Source: Okeania sp. SIO2B3 (GTDB taxonomy: Bacteria > Cyanobacteriota > Cyanobacteriia > Cyanobacteriales > Microcoleaceae). From it: a stretch of 64,000 bases of DNA. The stretch spans positions 1 through 64,000 of the forward strand of contig NZ_JAAHGH010000021.1 of NCBI RefSeq assembly GCF_010672525.1. Direction: 5' to 3'. Position numbers and translations under genes: made by a program. Shown here in pieces: positions 9,234-18,503 of the stretch. The stretch's first letter is position 1, and every line of letters begins with the position of its first letter. The notes under the pieces were generated by a model. It ran no database searches. It worked only from the letters and a program-made list of their open reading frames with translations, and was not told the DNA's origin.

Positions 9234-10382
9234 ATGAATGTAAATACAATTCTCAACAATTTTGTCAAAAATGGAAAATTATCTCTACAAAAAATTGAAT
9301 TTATTAAAACAGATATTCCCCAAAATTATGAACAATGGCAAAAATTAGCAACCAAGAACAGAGATGAAATAATCACAGAATTCAATAGCTTCTCTTCTAT
9401 TATTCGTTACTATACACTCAGTGCTTTAATCGTACCTGAAAGAGCAGTAGATTTGTTTCAGCAATTACTTTTTAGTGAAGAGGATATTTGGAATATTTTT
9501 TTGTACTCATGCCAACGACTTAAATATCTAATTCAACCAACAAAAAACGATTCCTGTTTCAAAAATTATATTGAAGAAGGTGTATGGTTAATCATAAATA
9601 ATATTGTTGAAGACAAATTTATGTTACCTCTTCAACAAAAATGGCCTTATCAACCTAGAAAATTAAAAAGGTTCTTTACTGAAGAAGATAATCTTTGGAT
9701 AAAAGGTATAGTTTCACCATTAGACAAAGACTTTTTGATGCTCAAAAGTGGTTATGATGCACAACAAGAAAAAAATACAAGTTCATCCTTTCAATATTTT
9801 TATAATCAGTCAAAAACTAAAGAATATCGAGAACGGTATAAACAAGGCTATTCCAACATTCTAAAAATTGCTTCTAGCCCAAAATTTAAGTCTATATTGC
9901 TCCAGATTTTAAGAGAAGAAAAGCTCAAGGATGAAATTTCTCATAGACTTTATTTTAGTCTGAAGAAATCTGGTAAAAATTATCCATTTTTTGTCAAAGA
10001 AAAAACTGTTCCGGAATATATACAGGAAATTGTCAATGTTAACGATATAGACCGAGAAACAGTGAAGCGATCGCTACAACAAACTCCAAGTATAAATAGG
10101 CAACAAATCAATATAAATTCTTTTGAGAATGTACCCAACAATACTCAAAATAAAACACCTCCAAATAATTATGGAAATAGAATAAAAATAAATAACACTA
10201 AAATATTGCTAAAACAAATTGCTATTATCCTGATTGTTTTCTCAGAATTAAGTCTAATAGCAATTATTATTCTAGGGTTGTTTAAATCTGAAGTGGCAAC
10301 AATTTTGTTTTTCTTTTTGTTGACAATCATGTTGTTTGCGATTGCTTTCTTTCTGTTTATAATTGAAAAATTTATGAATTAG
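9234..10382 (+). CDS. Membrane-anchored paralogue of the C-terminal half of the 6951 gene product
   Basis: This 382-residue protein begins directly with the helical domain of its neighbour. IIRYYTLSALIVPERAVDLF is identical in both, and the match runs through KLKRFF to a PNNTQNKTPPNN linker and two C-terminal TM helices (about 325-380). It lacks the first 300 residues and two of the three Asn/Pro repeats. It starts 31 bases after its paralogue, which points to partial tandem duplication. The helical domain is presumably the protein-interaction part and the TM pair a membrane anchor; both are inferences. Confidence 0.75.
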   Translation: MNVNTILNNFVKNGKLSLQKIEFIKTDIPQNYEQWQKLATKNRDEIITEFNSFSSIIRYYTLSALIVPERAVDLFQQLLFSEEDIWNIFLYSCQRLKYLIQPTKNDSCFKNYIEEGVWLIINNIVEDKFMLPLQQKWPYQPRKLKRFFTEEDNLWIKGIVSPLDKDFLMLKSGYDAQQEKNTSSSFQYFYNQSKTKEYRERYKQGYSNILKIASSPKFKSILLQILREEKLKDEISHRLYFSLKKSGKNYPFFVKEKTVPEYIQEIVNVNDIDRETVKRSLQQTPSINRQQININSFENVPNNTQNKTPPNNYGNRIKINNTKILLKQIAIILIVFSELSLIAIIILGLFKSEVATILFFFLLTIMLFAIAFFLFIIEKFMN

Positions 10383-10851
10383 TAGGCATCTAGAAAATGT
10401 AAATAATTAATATAAGTAGGTAGGTGCGAATAAACGTCACTATGTAACGAAATGTTTATGCCGTCGAAACCCTTGAGATTGCTTCCTTCCACTCCGTTCC
10501 AGTCGCAATGACTTAGTAGACTGACACGCCTAAAAATGTAGGTTGGGTTGAACGGCAGTGAAACCCAACAAAACCTTGCTAATGTTGGGTTTATCCTACG
10601 GATAAGCTCCGCTAACGTTCCTCAACCCAACCTACGTCTAATGAACTGGAAAATTAAATGAGCTAGAGGTACTGATGACTGATAACTGAAATAACCAGTA
10701 TGGAAATTGCTATAATATTTAGATAAAAGGCATAACTTGGCCATTATACAAATATTTTTTGATTATCAAAAATGGTTATTATGTACAACAAGAAAAAAAT
10801 ACAACTTCATCCTTATCAATATCAATACTTTTATAATAGGAATTAATTTTT
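10383..10851. other. Intergenic: AACCCAACCTAC hairpin repeat and a gene remnant
   Basis: A large inverted repeat (about 10538-10636) has arms GTAGGTTGGGTTGA and TCAACCCAACCTACG, a common cyanobacterial intergenic type. At 10767-10838 the sequence GTACAACAAGAAAAAAATAC and its surroundings match bases 9745-9812 inside the preceding gene. This is a remnant of a third copy of the paralogue family. Confidence 0.7.
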
Positions 10852-12042
10852 ATGCGTAACTGGTTATACTTCATTGTTGGACTATTAGCATCAGTGCTTG
10901 GCTGGAGTTTCAGTCAAATATTACTGGTAGATTTCAAACCTATTTGGGATAGCTTAGACCTGACATTTTTTGCTCAATATCCCTACTTAATTAAATTTTT
11001 TATCGTCACCATTTTTTTAGCAGTTGCAATGGTAATGGCAGAAGTTTTTTTCAGTCATCCAACTCGCTTAAAACAAGGTTGGAAAGTTCTTAAATTACCT
11101 CTAAGATTTGCCATTGTTGCTAGTATTTTAGGAGCAATATTGTCTGGAATAATCAGTTTTGTTCTTAAACTAACTATATTTCCTGCTTGGACGATCAGAC
11201 TGATAGACTGGTTAATAATTGGTTTAGTTATTGGTTTCGCAGAAGGAATAACATGGCTCTTGCGGACATGGAGTAAATTAGTTTTAAATAAAACAACAAT
11301 AGGAGGAATACAAAATGATACAACTAAAGTTATCAATCATTTTGTCAAAAGTATTTGTTTGAGCTTAATTGTAAGTTTGATCGTGTTTATTTTTTCCGAA
11401 ATAATTATTAAACAAGATATTTGGAGCTTTATTTTATTAGGAACTATGCTTGGTTTTGCCTTGAGCTTTACTGAATCTCCTAATAGTCAATTTGCTTTAA
11501 AAGCTGGATATGGTTTTGAACGAATTTCTGGAGGCAATACTACTACAAATAATCTCAATCGACAAACTTACAAAGACCGTCGTTTAAAATTGGTTTATGC
11601 TCCTTCTGGAAATCAACTTACTATTCAAGAAGGATTATCAATAGAACTTCCCAAAACAGGGAATATTATTATAGGTTCTGATGTAGAACAAGCGGATATT
11701 ATTGTTAACGATCTACCCGGTCAAATTGCTACTATTAAAATCAATGGTAGAAATGCAACTATTGAAAATTTTTCTAACAATATCCTCAAAAAACTTCCCA
11801 GTGAAATTGTGATTAAACCACCGGAAACGGTAAATAATACAGCCCCAAATCCTTATGCTAATATATCTAATCAACCTGAAAATAGTTCACCTAATTTAGA
11901 CAAAGATTTAGAATTGATAGATTATCCAAATGAGATTGAACTTTATCATAATACTGTTATTACTCTTTATACCAAAAATCAAAGTTCTCGAAAATATGTG
12001 AGGTTTGTTTTTTATGACCGATTTCTCGATCCTGAAGCATAG
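10852..12042 (+). CDS. Six-TM membrane protein with beta-rich (FHA-like?) C terminus
   Basis: The protein has 396 residues. Six hydrophobic helices fill about residues 3-205 (for example ASVLGWSFSQILL, FIVTIFLAVAMVMAEVFF, SLIVSLIVFIFSEIII). The soluble tail from about 235 is beta-rich: IIIGSDVEQADIIVNDL followed by ATIKINGRNATIENF looks like the strand pattern of an FHA domain, which would bind phosphothreonine. Invariant FHA residues (GR, S..H) are not clear, so this is tentative. Its 3' end overlaps the vWA gene start by 29 bases, implying coupled translation. Confidence 0.7.
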   Translation: MRNWLYFIVGLLASVLGWSFSQILLVDFKPIWDSLDLTFFAQYPYLIKFFIVTIFLAVAMVMAEVFFSHPTRLKQGWKVLKLPLRFAIVASILGAILSGIISFVLKLTIFPAWTIRLIDWLIIGLVIGFAEGITWLLRTWSKLVLNKTTIGGIQNDTTKVINHFVKSICLSLIVSLIVFIFSEIIIKQDIWSFILLGTMLGFALSFTESPNSQFALKAGYGFERISGGNTTTNNLNRQTYKDRRLKLVYAPSGNQLTIQEGLSIELPKTGNIIIGSDVEQADIIVNDLPGQIATIKINGRNATIENFSNNILKKLPSEIVIKPPETVNNTAPNPYANISNQPENSSPNLDKDLELIDYPNEIELYHNTVITLYTKNQSSRKYVRFVFYDRFLDPEA

Positions 12043-13210
12043 TGCTATTTGCTTATTAAGTTTAACAGTTACATGGCAGCCATCTATTGCTGCGGAAACT
12101 CTAAAAATTGTTAAATCTTATGACGAAAACAACACAGAACATCAAGTAGAAGCTGTAATTGAATTTAAAGTCTTAGATGAGAAAAATAGACTCAAAGAAG
12201 GACTCAATAAAAAAGATATTGAACTGAAATCTAATGGGGAGTTAGTTGATGATTTTATACTGATAAAACCAGATGAAAAAAAACCAGACCCTAGTAACAT
12301 TATTATTTTGTTAGATGTGACAGGGAGCATGAATCAATTAGATCGAAATAATCAAATTAGAGGGTTAGCAGCTATTGCAGCAATTCGTTCTTTTATAAAA
12401 GATATTGATCAAAAAGAATACCCCTCAAAAATTTCACTTGTTCCCTTTGCAGAGGATGGAAAAAATTGTGGAGGAGGTTATGTTCCACCGCCAGTTAATG
12501 ATGGTGCATTGAGTAAATTTTATTCACCTGAAGCTCCAGAACTTCAGAAGGAACTATCAGACTTAGAAAATCGTTTTAAGAGCAAAAACAAAAAACCTTG
12601 TGGCAGTACAAATATTAGACAACCATTGGGGACTGCTATTAGATATCTTAACGAGAATTATTCTAAAAAAGAAGCAGGTTCTCAAGAGCCATCTCGTTTA
12701 GGAATTATTCTAGTTTCTGATGGCTTTGACTCTGTTTTATCCCAGAACAAATCAGAGCTAAATGATTTAGAAAAATTAATTAAAGATAGTCCTGAAATTA
12801 CTATACATACTTTGGGTTATGGATATTCTCAGGGTAGTAAATATGATGAAATAGATCCAGAAGTTCTAGAAAAACTTGCTCAAGCATCAGAAGGAATATA
12901 CCTATTTTCTGCTAATTCTACAGAGATTAGTCAGGCATTAGAAATATTTCTAGTTTCTCTATTAGGAGAATATGAAATTCGTTATCAACCTACTTCTATT
13001 AAACAATACGAAAAAGAAACTGTTAAAATTACTGTAGGAGAACTTTCAGCAGAAGAAAATTTTAGGATTAATAATATCCCTAGTTTACCCTTTATAACCA
13101 GAATGTTGATATTAGGAGGAACGTTAATTTTTTGCACTATTTTTGGATTATTACCCTTCATCGGTTGGCGATGGTATATAGAACAAAAATCTACTCCTGC
13201 TAATGAGTAA
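12014..13210 (+). CDS. Secreted or membrane-tethered von Willebrand factor A protein
   Basis: The ATG at 12014 gives 398 residues; a TTG nine bases upstream is less likely. A signal peptide occupies about 1-27 (LLSLTVTWQPSIAA). A short beta domain (30-90) precedes a vWA domain with the metal site DVTGSMN (Asp101, Thr103, Ser105), GSTN as the probable MIDAS Thr loop, and VSDGFDS. A TM helix near residue 355-378 is followed by a short tail, so the vWA part should be outside the cytoplasmic membrane. It overlaps the six-TM gene upstream. Confidence 0.85.
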   Translation: MTDFSILKHSAICLLSLTVTWQPSIAAETLKIVKSYDENNTEHQVEAVIEFKVLDEKNRLKEGLNKKDIELKSNGELVDDFILIKPDEKKPDPSNIIILLDVTGSMNQLDRNNQIRGLAAIAAIRSFIKDIDQKEYPSKISLVPFAEDGKNCGGGYVPPPVNDGALSKFYSPEAPELQKELSDLENRFKSKNKKPCGSTNIRQPLGTAIRYLNENYSKKEAGSQEPSRLGIILVSDGFDSVLSQNKSELNDLEKLIKDSPEITIHTLGYGYSQGSKYDEIDPEVLEKLAQASEGIYLFSANSTEISQALEIFLVSLLGEYEIRYQPTSIKQYEKETVKITVGELSAEENFRINNIPSLPFITRMLILGGTLIFCTIFGLLPFIGWRWYIEQKSTPANE

Positions 13211-13238
13211 TACCGTTTCACGAAAGTCAAAAGTCGTA

Positions 13239-13262
13239 GGGGCGAATGGCATTCGCCCTCAC
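13239..13262. repeat. GCGAATGGCATTCGC hairpin
   Basis: GTAGGGGCGAATGGCATTCG folds on itself as a perfect hairpin stem around TGGCA. The same hairpin occurs inside both 91-bp elements (near 16813 and 19858) and near 48860, so it is a dispersed repeat core. Lying 29 bases after a stop codon, it could also serve as a terminator-like structure. Confidence 0.6.
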
Positions 13263-13320
13263 CATTTGAAACATTCTTTTTTCCAATTGGCATAACATCA
13301 AATTTGGTGAAATGCTAAAT

Positions 13321-13588
13321 AGGGCTTGCTGAAAAAGTCTTTTAGTAGGGGTAGGATACAGGAGACAGGAGACAGGAGACAACCCACCCGCAGGCTCCTC
13401 CCAGGAGGGGAGAAATGGGAATGAGCGAGCAGGTAGGAGTAAGAATTGTCCCTTAATTTTTCTGCCCAACTATGCGCCTAAAATACGCTCCTTTTTGGGC
13501 GTGAAGAACTGAAAACCAAGGTATTACAGACCAAAAAAAGGCTAAAGTCTTTATCTGTCAATGCCTTTAGATTTAATCAGCAAGCCCT
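13321..13588 (-). mobile_element. 268-bp MITE with terminal inverted repeats
   Basis: It begins AGGGCTTGCTGAAAAAGT and ends ATTTAATCAGCAAGCCCT, so the outer 12 bases are inverted repeats. It is flanked on both sides by AAAT, a 4-base target duplication. Its reverse complement aligns along its length with the element at 34509, also 268 bp. There is no transposase inside, so it must be mobilised in trans. Inside it are CAGGAGA heptamers and a GCAGGCTCCTCCCAGGAG hairpin. Confidence 0.85.
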
Positions 13589-13631
13589 AAATCAGAAAAA
13601 ATGAATTTATATGATCAAGGAAATATGAATC

Positions 13632-15425
13632 ATGTATCAAAAAATAGCAGCTCTAAAAAAGATTCTAATATTCGGAATTTTAGCAGCATTTGGTTGCTTA
13701 ATAGGTGCAATTATTGGTGAATTATTACTGGCATTTATTCTGCCAACTCCTACTCTTCAGCAAGTTGATGTTTTATTTGTATTAGACGTTACTAGCAGTA
13801 TGGAAGGAGAAATCAATGGTGTTAAAAATGGCATCAGTAACTTTGTCTCTACTTTAAACTCAAGAGAACTGGACGCGCAAGTAGGATTAATAGCTTTTGG
13901 CGATCGCTTTGAAGGAGAAGAACCCAATATTCTTTCCTTTGCAGGAGAACCATTCACAAAAGATACAAATAGCTTTAAAACCAAAGTAGGTCAAATGGGA
14001 ATGGTTTATGGAGGAGATGAGGAAGAGAGTAGTCTTGATGCTTTAGTTTTGGGAGCAAGACAACCATTTCGAGAGAACGCCACTAAAGCTATTCTTTTAA
14101 TTACTGATGCTCCACCTAAGATACCAGATAAAGAGACTCCTTCTATAGCAGCAGCGGAAAAATCTGTGAGAGACCAAGGAATAGACCAACTTCATCTAGT
14201 GATTAGTGATGGAGACCGTTCAATATTCCAACCCTTACAAAGAGAAATTGATGGTGAAATTTTTTCCCTCGCTGAAACTGCTGCTGCTCGGCAAAACTTT
14301 GACAAAATTTTACCAAAAATCGGAGAAAAGATTGCTTCTGCCATTGGAACACAAGCAGTTTCCAAAGACCAAAAGACTTCTTTGATCGTTGCTACTAGCT
14401 TGTGGACTGCCTTACTAGCTATTGGTACATTTATTGCTCTAACCACAGGACAAAAACGCTATTTAGGAACCTCCCTCAACTTTGTACAGGGGACTGGTGG
14501 AGTTGCAGGTAGTTTGGCAGCAGGTTTAGTCGCAGGAGGAATTGGAGAATTATTTTATGGAGGCATGGCAGATGTTGCAATTATAGGTAGGAGCATGGCC
14601 TGGGCACTACTTGGAGCATTATTAGCTTTTGGTATGGCATTCTTTATTCCTAACTTACAGGGAAAACGAGCCTTAGTTGGTGGAGCAGTTGGTGGTGTTC
14701 TAGGAGCGATCGCTTTTCTATCGATAGCTGCAGCTTTTGGTGATCAAGTAGGTAGATTAATAGGTGCTGCCATATTAGGATTCTGTATTGGTATAATGAT
14801 TGTAATTACAGAAGTTCTATTTCGGAAGGCATGGCTGGAAATTAGTTATGGTCCAAAAGAAATTAAGACGGTGAATTTGGGAAAAGAAACTGTCACTGTG
14901 GGGAGTAACCCAGAACTATGTATTGTTTATGTTCCTGAAACTCCTTCTGTTGCTTTTAAATTCCAGTTTGATGGAGGAAACATTTTCTGTGAAGATGTGG
15001 AAGCAGGTAGCAAGCGAAGTGTTCGACCAGGGGAGCAAATAAATGTAGGTCGGGCAAAAGTAACGGTTTGTGGTTCAGAAGCAACAACTTCCACTTTATC
15101 TGACTCACCGATAACAATGCCTTCACTTTCATCAAGAAGCAGTTTTTCTTTGAAAATAAATGGTCGGGTAATTACCCTGAACCATAATACCCAACTCAAA
15201 GAAACAGATATTTCTGGTTTAACCTCTAAATCAAATAATGGAATTGTGGCAAAAGTTAATCCTAATCCCAAAGACCCTAGTGTATTAGGATTACAAAATT
15301 TATCTCATCAAACTTGGGTTGCTACTATGGTTAATGGTGAGTCTAAAAATATTGAACCTACTCGAACTTTAAAGTTAGTGGCAGGTACTCAAATTAATTT
15401 TGGCTCTGTTAGAGGGCAAATATAG
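13632..15425 (+). CDS. vWA domain multi-pass membrane protein with C-terminal signalling domains
   Basis: The protein has 597 residues. A TM helix (10-38) leads to a vWA domain with DVTSSME (Asp52, Thr54, Ser56), LITDAPP near the second strand motif and GGDEEESS between them. Four to six TM helices, rich in Gly/Ala, fill about 255-395. A beta-rich domain (about 405-490) has FHA-like pattern. The last about 85 residues (NGRVITLNHNTQL to INFGSVRGQI) match the C terminus of the kinase encoded at 18504. The vWA domain is therefore probably outside and the last two domains inside the cell, a sensor-like arrangement. It follows a 268-bp mobile element. Confidence 0.8.
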   Translation: MYQKIAALKKILIFGILAAFGCLIGAIIGELLLAFILPTPTLQQVDVLFVLDVTSSMEGEINGVKNGISNFVSTLNSRELDAQVGLIAFGDRFEGEEPNILSFAGEPFTKDTNSFKTKVGQMGMVYGGDEEESSLDALVLGARQPFRENATKAILLITDAPPKIPDKETPSIAAAEKSVRDQGIDQLHLVISDGDRSIFQPLQREIDGEIFSLAETAAARQNFDKILPKIGEKIASAIGTQAVSKDQKTSLIVATSLWTALLAIGTFIALTTGQKRYLGTSLNFVQGTGGVAGSLAAGLVAGGIGELFYGGMADVAIIGRSMAWALLGALLAFGMAFFIPNLQGKRALVGGAVGGVLGAIAFLSIAAAFGDQVGRLIGAAILGFCIGIMIVITEVLFRKAWLEISYGPKEIKTVNLGKETVTVGSNPELCIVYVPETPSVAFKFQFDGGNIFCEDVEAGSKRSVRPGEQINVGRAKVTVCGSEATTSTLSDSPITMPSLSSRSSFSLKINGRVITLNHNTQLKETDISGLTSKSNNGIVAKVNPNPKDPSVLGLQNLSHQTWVATMVNGESKNIEPTRTLKLVAGTQINFGSVRGQI

Positions 15426-15851
15426 CTGAAGTCAGAAGTTAGATTTTTGCCCCCGCGCATCCCCCAAAGTTGGGGGACTAGAGCAAGCAAATTGACTCTT
15501 GTTCCCCCCATGCGTTGGCTTGCTCGGGGGGCAACAATTCAGTCTCAAAAAACTTTGCCCCCGCGCATCCCCCAAAGTTGGGGGACTAGAGCAAGCAAAT
15601 TGACTCTGTTCCCCCCAAAGTTGGAGGAACTAGAGCAAGCAAATTGACTATTGTTCCCCCCATGCGTTGGGGGGCTAGGGGGGCAAAAATAGGGGGACTA
15701 GAGCAAGCAAATTGACTCTTATTCCCCCCATGCGTTGGCTTGCTCGGGGGGCAACAATTCAGTCTCAAAAAACTTTTCAGATATCCTCTTAAGAGTTTAC
15801 TATTCCCTAGCGCGTAGCGCTATAACAAAAAAATCTAAGGAACTAAAAACT
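15426..15851. repeat. Tandem CCCCGCGCATCCCCCAAAGT repeats
   Basis: Units of about 106 bp start near 15449 and 15557, with partial units near 15605 and 15690. They share GGGGGACTAGAGCAAGCAAA, TTGACTCTTGTTCCCCCCAT and TTGCTCGGGGGGCAACAATT. The runs of C and G form strong hairpins. A short reading frame crosses them but repeats with the unit, so it is not a gene. Confidence 0.8.
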
Positions 15852-16607
15852 ATGGCATTACCTGGTGGCGAAATATCAAACCGACCCCTACATTTCATTT
15901 GGCTGTGTGACTGTTCTGGGTCTATGTCAATTGATGGCAAAATTGAAGCGTTGAATACAGCCATTCGTGAATGTCTTCCAGAAATGAAACGGGTAGCTGA
16001 TGAAAATCCTAATGCTAATGTGTTAGTGCGAGCAGTTAAATTTTCTGATGGCGCTCAATGGCACGTTCCCACTGAAACTCCCGTCAATAGTTTTAATTGG
16101 ACAGATTTAACTGCGGGAGGTCTCACGGATATGGGCAAAGCTTTGTTATTGGTTGCAGAACAACTAAAAATGCCACCAATGACAGACCGCGCTCTACCAC
16201 CTGTATTAGTCCTTATTAGTGATGGTCAACCTACTGATGACTTTGGCAGCGGTCTGAGAGCGTTGATGAACGAACCTTGGGGAAAAAGAGCTGTTCGTAT
16301 TGCTATTGCTGTCGGTCAAGATGCTGATAAAGATACTCTACAAAAGTTTATCGATCATCCAGAACTCAGACCCTTAGAAGCTAATAATGCTGAGACTTTG
16401 GTCAGATATATTAAATGGGCTTCTACTGCAGTCTTAAAAGCAGCTTCTTCCCCAGCTAGTCAAATTGGAACTCCGGCAACAAGTGTAGTTTCAAACCCAA
16501 CTGGTACTACACCAACTACCGTAGTAACTTCTGTTCCTGCTGCTGCTGGAGCTGTTCCAATTCCTGCTGTACCTACGAGTAGTTCGGATGATGATGATAT
16601 TTGGTGA
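15852..16607 (+). CDS. TerY-like cytoplasmic vWA protein
   Basis: A 251-residue protein started at ATG 15852, with AAGGA eight to twelve bases upstream. It has no signal or TM segment. The vWA domain fills residues 12-195: MIDAS DCSGSMS (Asp20, Ser22, Ser24), Thr92 in GGLTDMGKA and VLISDGQPTDDF. An Ala/Pro/Thr/Val linker ends in the acidic tail DDDDIW. It matches TerY of the TerY-PP2C-kinase triads described by Anantharaman, Iyer and Aravind, and a PP2C gene and a kinase gene do follow. Its paralogue at 19983 lies on the other side of that pair. Confidence 0.85.
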   Translation: MALPGGEISNRPLHFIWLCDCSGSMSIDGKIEALNTAIRECLPEMKRVADENPNANVLVRAVKFSDGAQWHVPTETPVNSFNWTDLTAGGLTDMGKALLLVAEQLKMPPMTDRALPPVLVLISDGQPTDDFGSGLRALMNEPWGKRAVRIAIAVGQDADKDTLQKFIDHPELRPLEANNAETLVRYIKWASTAVLKAASSPASQIGTPATSVVSNPTGTTPTTVVTSVPAAAGAVPIPAVPTSSSDDDDIW

Positions 16608-16775
16608 AGTTTTTCTATGAAATGGGACTTACAGCGCTTTTCATTTGAGTAGACCACAAAGTAGGGACGTTGCATACAACATCTCTACAGGGTTATCATT
16701 TTTTTAATGTGGTTTATTGACCTGAAAACTGCTGTAGAAAAAAGATTTTCCCAGGTATATAATCAAGACATAGAT

Positions 16776-16866
16776 CAGGACTTACACAAATTAACCTTTA
16801 AAACGCAATATGTAGGGGCGAATGGCATTCGCCCTCTCTATATATAGATTCTCTGCGTAAGTCCTG
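16776..16866 (+). mobile_element. 91-bp MITE, copy 1
   Basis: It starts CAGGACTTACACAAATTAAC and ends GCGTAAGTCCTG, with a GCGAATGGCATTCGC hairpin in the centre. It is almost the exact reverse complement of the 91-bp element at 19827-19917. The left flank TAGAT is repeated one base beyond the right end, suggesting a 5-base target duplication with one later change. Confidence 0.8.
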
Positions 16867-16898
16867 ATAGATATTAGAATCAAATAGGGAAAAAATTT

Positions 16899-18398
16899 AT
16901 GAGTGAAGAAAATGAAAAATTAGATCGAGGTTCACAACCATGGCGCGTGATGCTAGAAAGTGTTACAGGAGCAAGTCACTCTCGCAAAAAATTGGATAAC
17001 CAGGATCACGGCCGTTATGAACAACCTAAGGAGAACAGTTTGCCTATTATCTTAGCTATCTCTGATGGTCATGGTAGTGCCAAAAGTTTTAGGAGCGATC
17101 GCGGTTCTAGGTTTGCTGTAGAAACTGCCATAGAACTTTTGACAGGTTTAGTAGATCAAGAAAGCGATCGACATAATATCTCAGCAGTAAAAGATTATGT
17201 TGACGATAAGCTTCCCCAAAGAATAGTTTCCAAATGGAAAGAGAAAGTCGATGACGATCTAGAAAAGGAGGACTTTACTTCAAAAGAATTGGATAATTTA
17301 GAAAAAGAAGAGGGAATAAAAGTACGTCAAAGTCTTGAAGATAATAAAGAAGATCGTAAATATCTTGTTTATGGTGCGACTCTCTTAGCAGTTTTAGTAA
17401 CAGAAGATTATAACCTTTATCTTCAACTGGGAGATGGAGATATTCTGACTGTAGATATCTGGGGAAAAACAACTAGACCTATTGTAAAAGATGAAAATCT
17501 GATAGCTAATGAAACCTATTCTTTGTGTATGAAGGATGCCTGGAAATATATAAATAATCATTTTGTTCGTTACACGCAAGAAAGTAAACGACCAATGATT
17601 ATAGTTTCTACAGATGGTTATGCCAACTCTTTTGATAGTGAAGATAAATTCATCAAAATTGGTAAAGATTACTTAGATATGATTCGGCAGCAAACTTTTG
17701 ATGAAGTTGAATCACAACTAAAAGGTTTTTTGGAGCAGACATCTCAAGGAGGGAGTGGAGATGATATTACCTTTGGGTTGATTAAACAAATTGATATTCA
17801 AGACACAGGTGATGGTATTAAAATTGTACGACAAGAGCAGAAAGAATATAAGGAAAAAGTTCAACAAATAGAGGATAAATTAGAATACATTGTCAAAAAA
17901 GACGATCTAAAACAGTTTTTTGATCTTTTCAATAAAACTATTGAAGCCCAATCAAATCAAATGGAAATACTTGTCAATAATTTTAGTGATTTATTACAAG
18001 ATTTGCAAAAGAGTTTTATAGAACTATCAGAATCCCAATCTAAGAAATTAGAAGATATTGAAAAACGCTTGCAAAATTTAACAGAACAAAAGTCACAAAA
18101 ATCAAATTCTACTAATAATAAAAAAGCCACAAAAGTCACACAAACAGAAACAATAGTCACTCGTCGAACCAAAACAAAAAAAAATTTAGATTTTCTACAA
18201 AAAGGATTAATTGCGACTATGGTTTTAGTTACTATTAGTATGTGTACAAATATTGCTACTGCTATCTGGTTACTTCCACCAAAAAGCTCTAGTTCTAATA
18301 ATCCAGAACCAAAACCTTCAACAACCTCAACTCCTAAAGTTTTACCAAGCCCAAAAACAACACCTTTAACCAGTCCAAACCCATTACCTTCCTCATAA
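16899..18398 (+). CDS. Membrane-anchored PP2C-type protein phosphatase
   Basis: The protein has 499 residues. Residues about 13-295 form a PPM/PP2C domain: AISDGHGS (Asp56, His58), ATLLAVLVTED, the STDGYANSF motif near 240 and GSGDDITFG near 284-292 carry the metal-binding Asp residues. A charged coiled coil (about 305-410) leads to a TM helix (about 436-460) and a Pro/Ser/Thr-rich tail of 35 residues that ends outside. It should remove phosphate from Ser/Thr residues, most likely those set by the kinase 105 bases downstream. A coiled coil plus TM on the phosphatase ties this part of the locus to the membrane. Confidence 0.85.
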   Translation: MSEENEKLDRGSQPWRVMLESVTGASHSRKKLDNQDHGRYEQPKENSLPIILAISDGHGSAKSFRSDRGSRFAVETAIELLTGLVDQESDRHNISAVKDYVDDKLPQRIVSKWKEKVDDDLEKEDFTSKELDNLEKEEGIKVRQSLEDNKEDRKYLVYGATLLAVLVTEDYNLYLQLGDGDILTVDIWGKTTRPIVKDENLIANETYSLCMKDAWKYINNHFVRYTQESKRPMIIVSTDGYANSFDSEDKFIKIGKDYLDMIRQQTFDEVESQLKGFLEQTSQGGSGDDITFGLIKQIDIQDTGDGIKIVRQEQKEYKEKVQQIEDKLEYIVKKDDLKQFFDLFNKTIEAQSNQMEILVNNFSDLLQDLQKSFIELSESQSKKLEDIEKRLQNLTEQKSQKSNSTNNKKATKVTQTETIVTRRTKTKKNLDFLQKGLIATMVLVTISMCTNIATAIWLLPPKSSSSNNPEPKPSTTSTPKVLPSPKTTPLTSPNPLPSS

Positions 18399-18503
18399 AA
18401 AAAAATAACAAATAGCCAAAAATATTTGCTTTTAAATTAATACTAGAAAAGCTGAAAAAGGCATTCTTTGAAAATATTAACCCAAATTATCAGCAGAAAA
18501 ATA

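Noticed and set aside
15447-15768. Two short frames in opposite directions
   Set aside because: Both lie in the C- and G-run repeats after the 13632 gene; peptides repeat with the unit.
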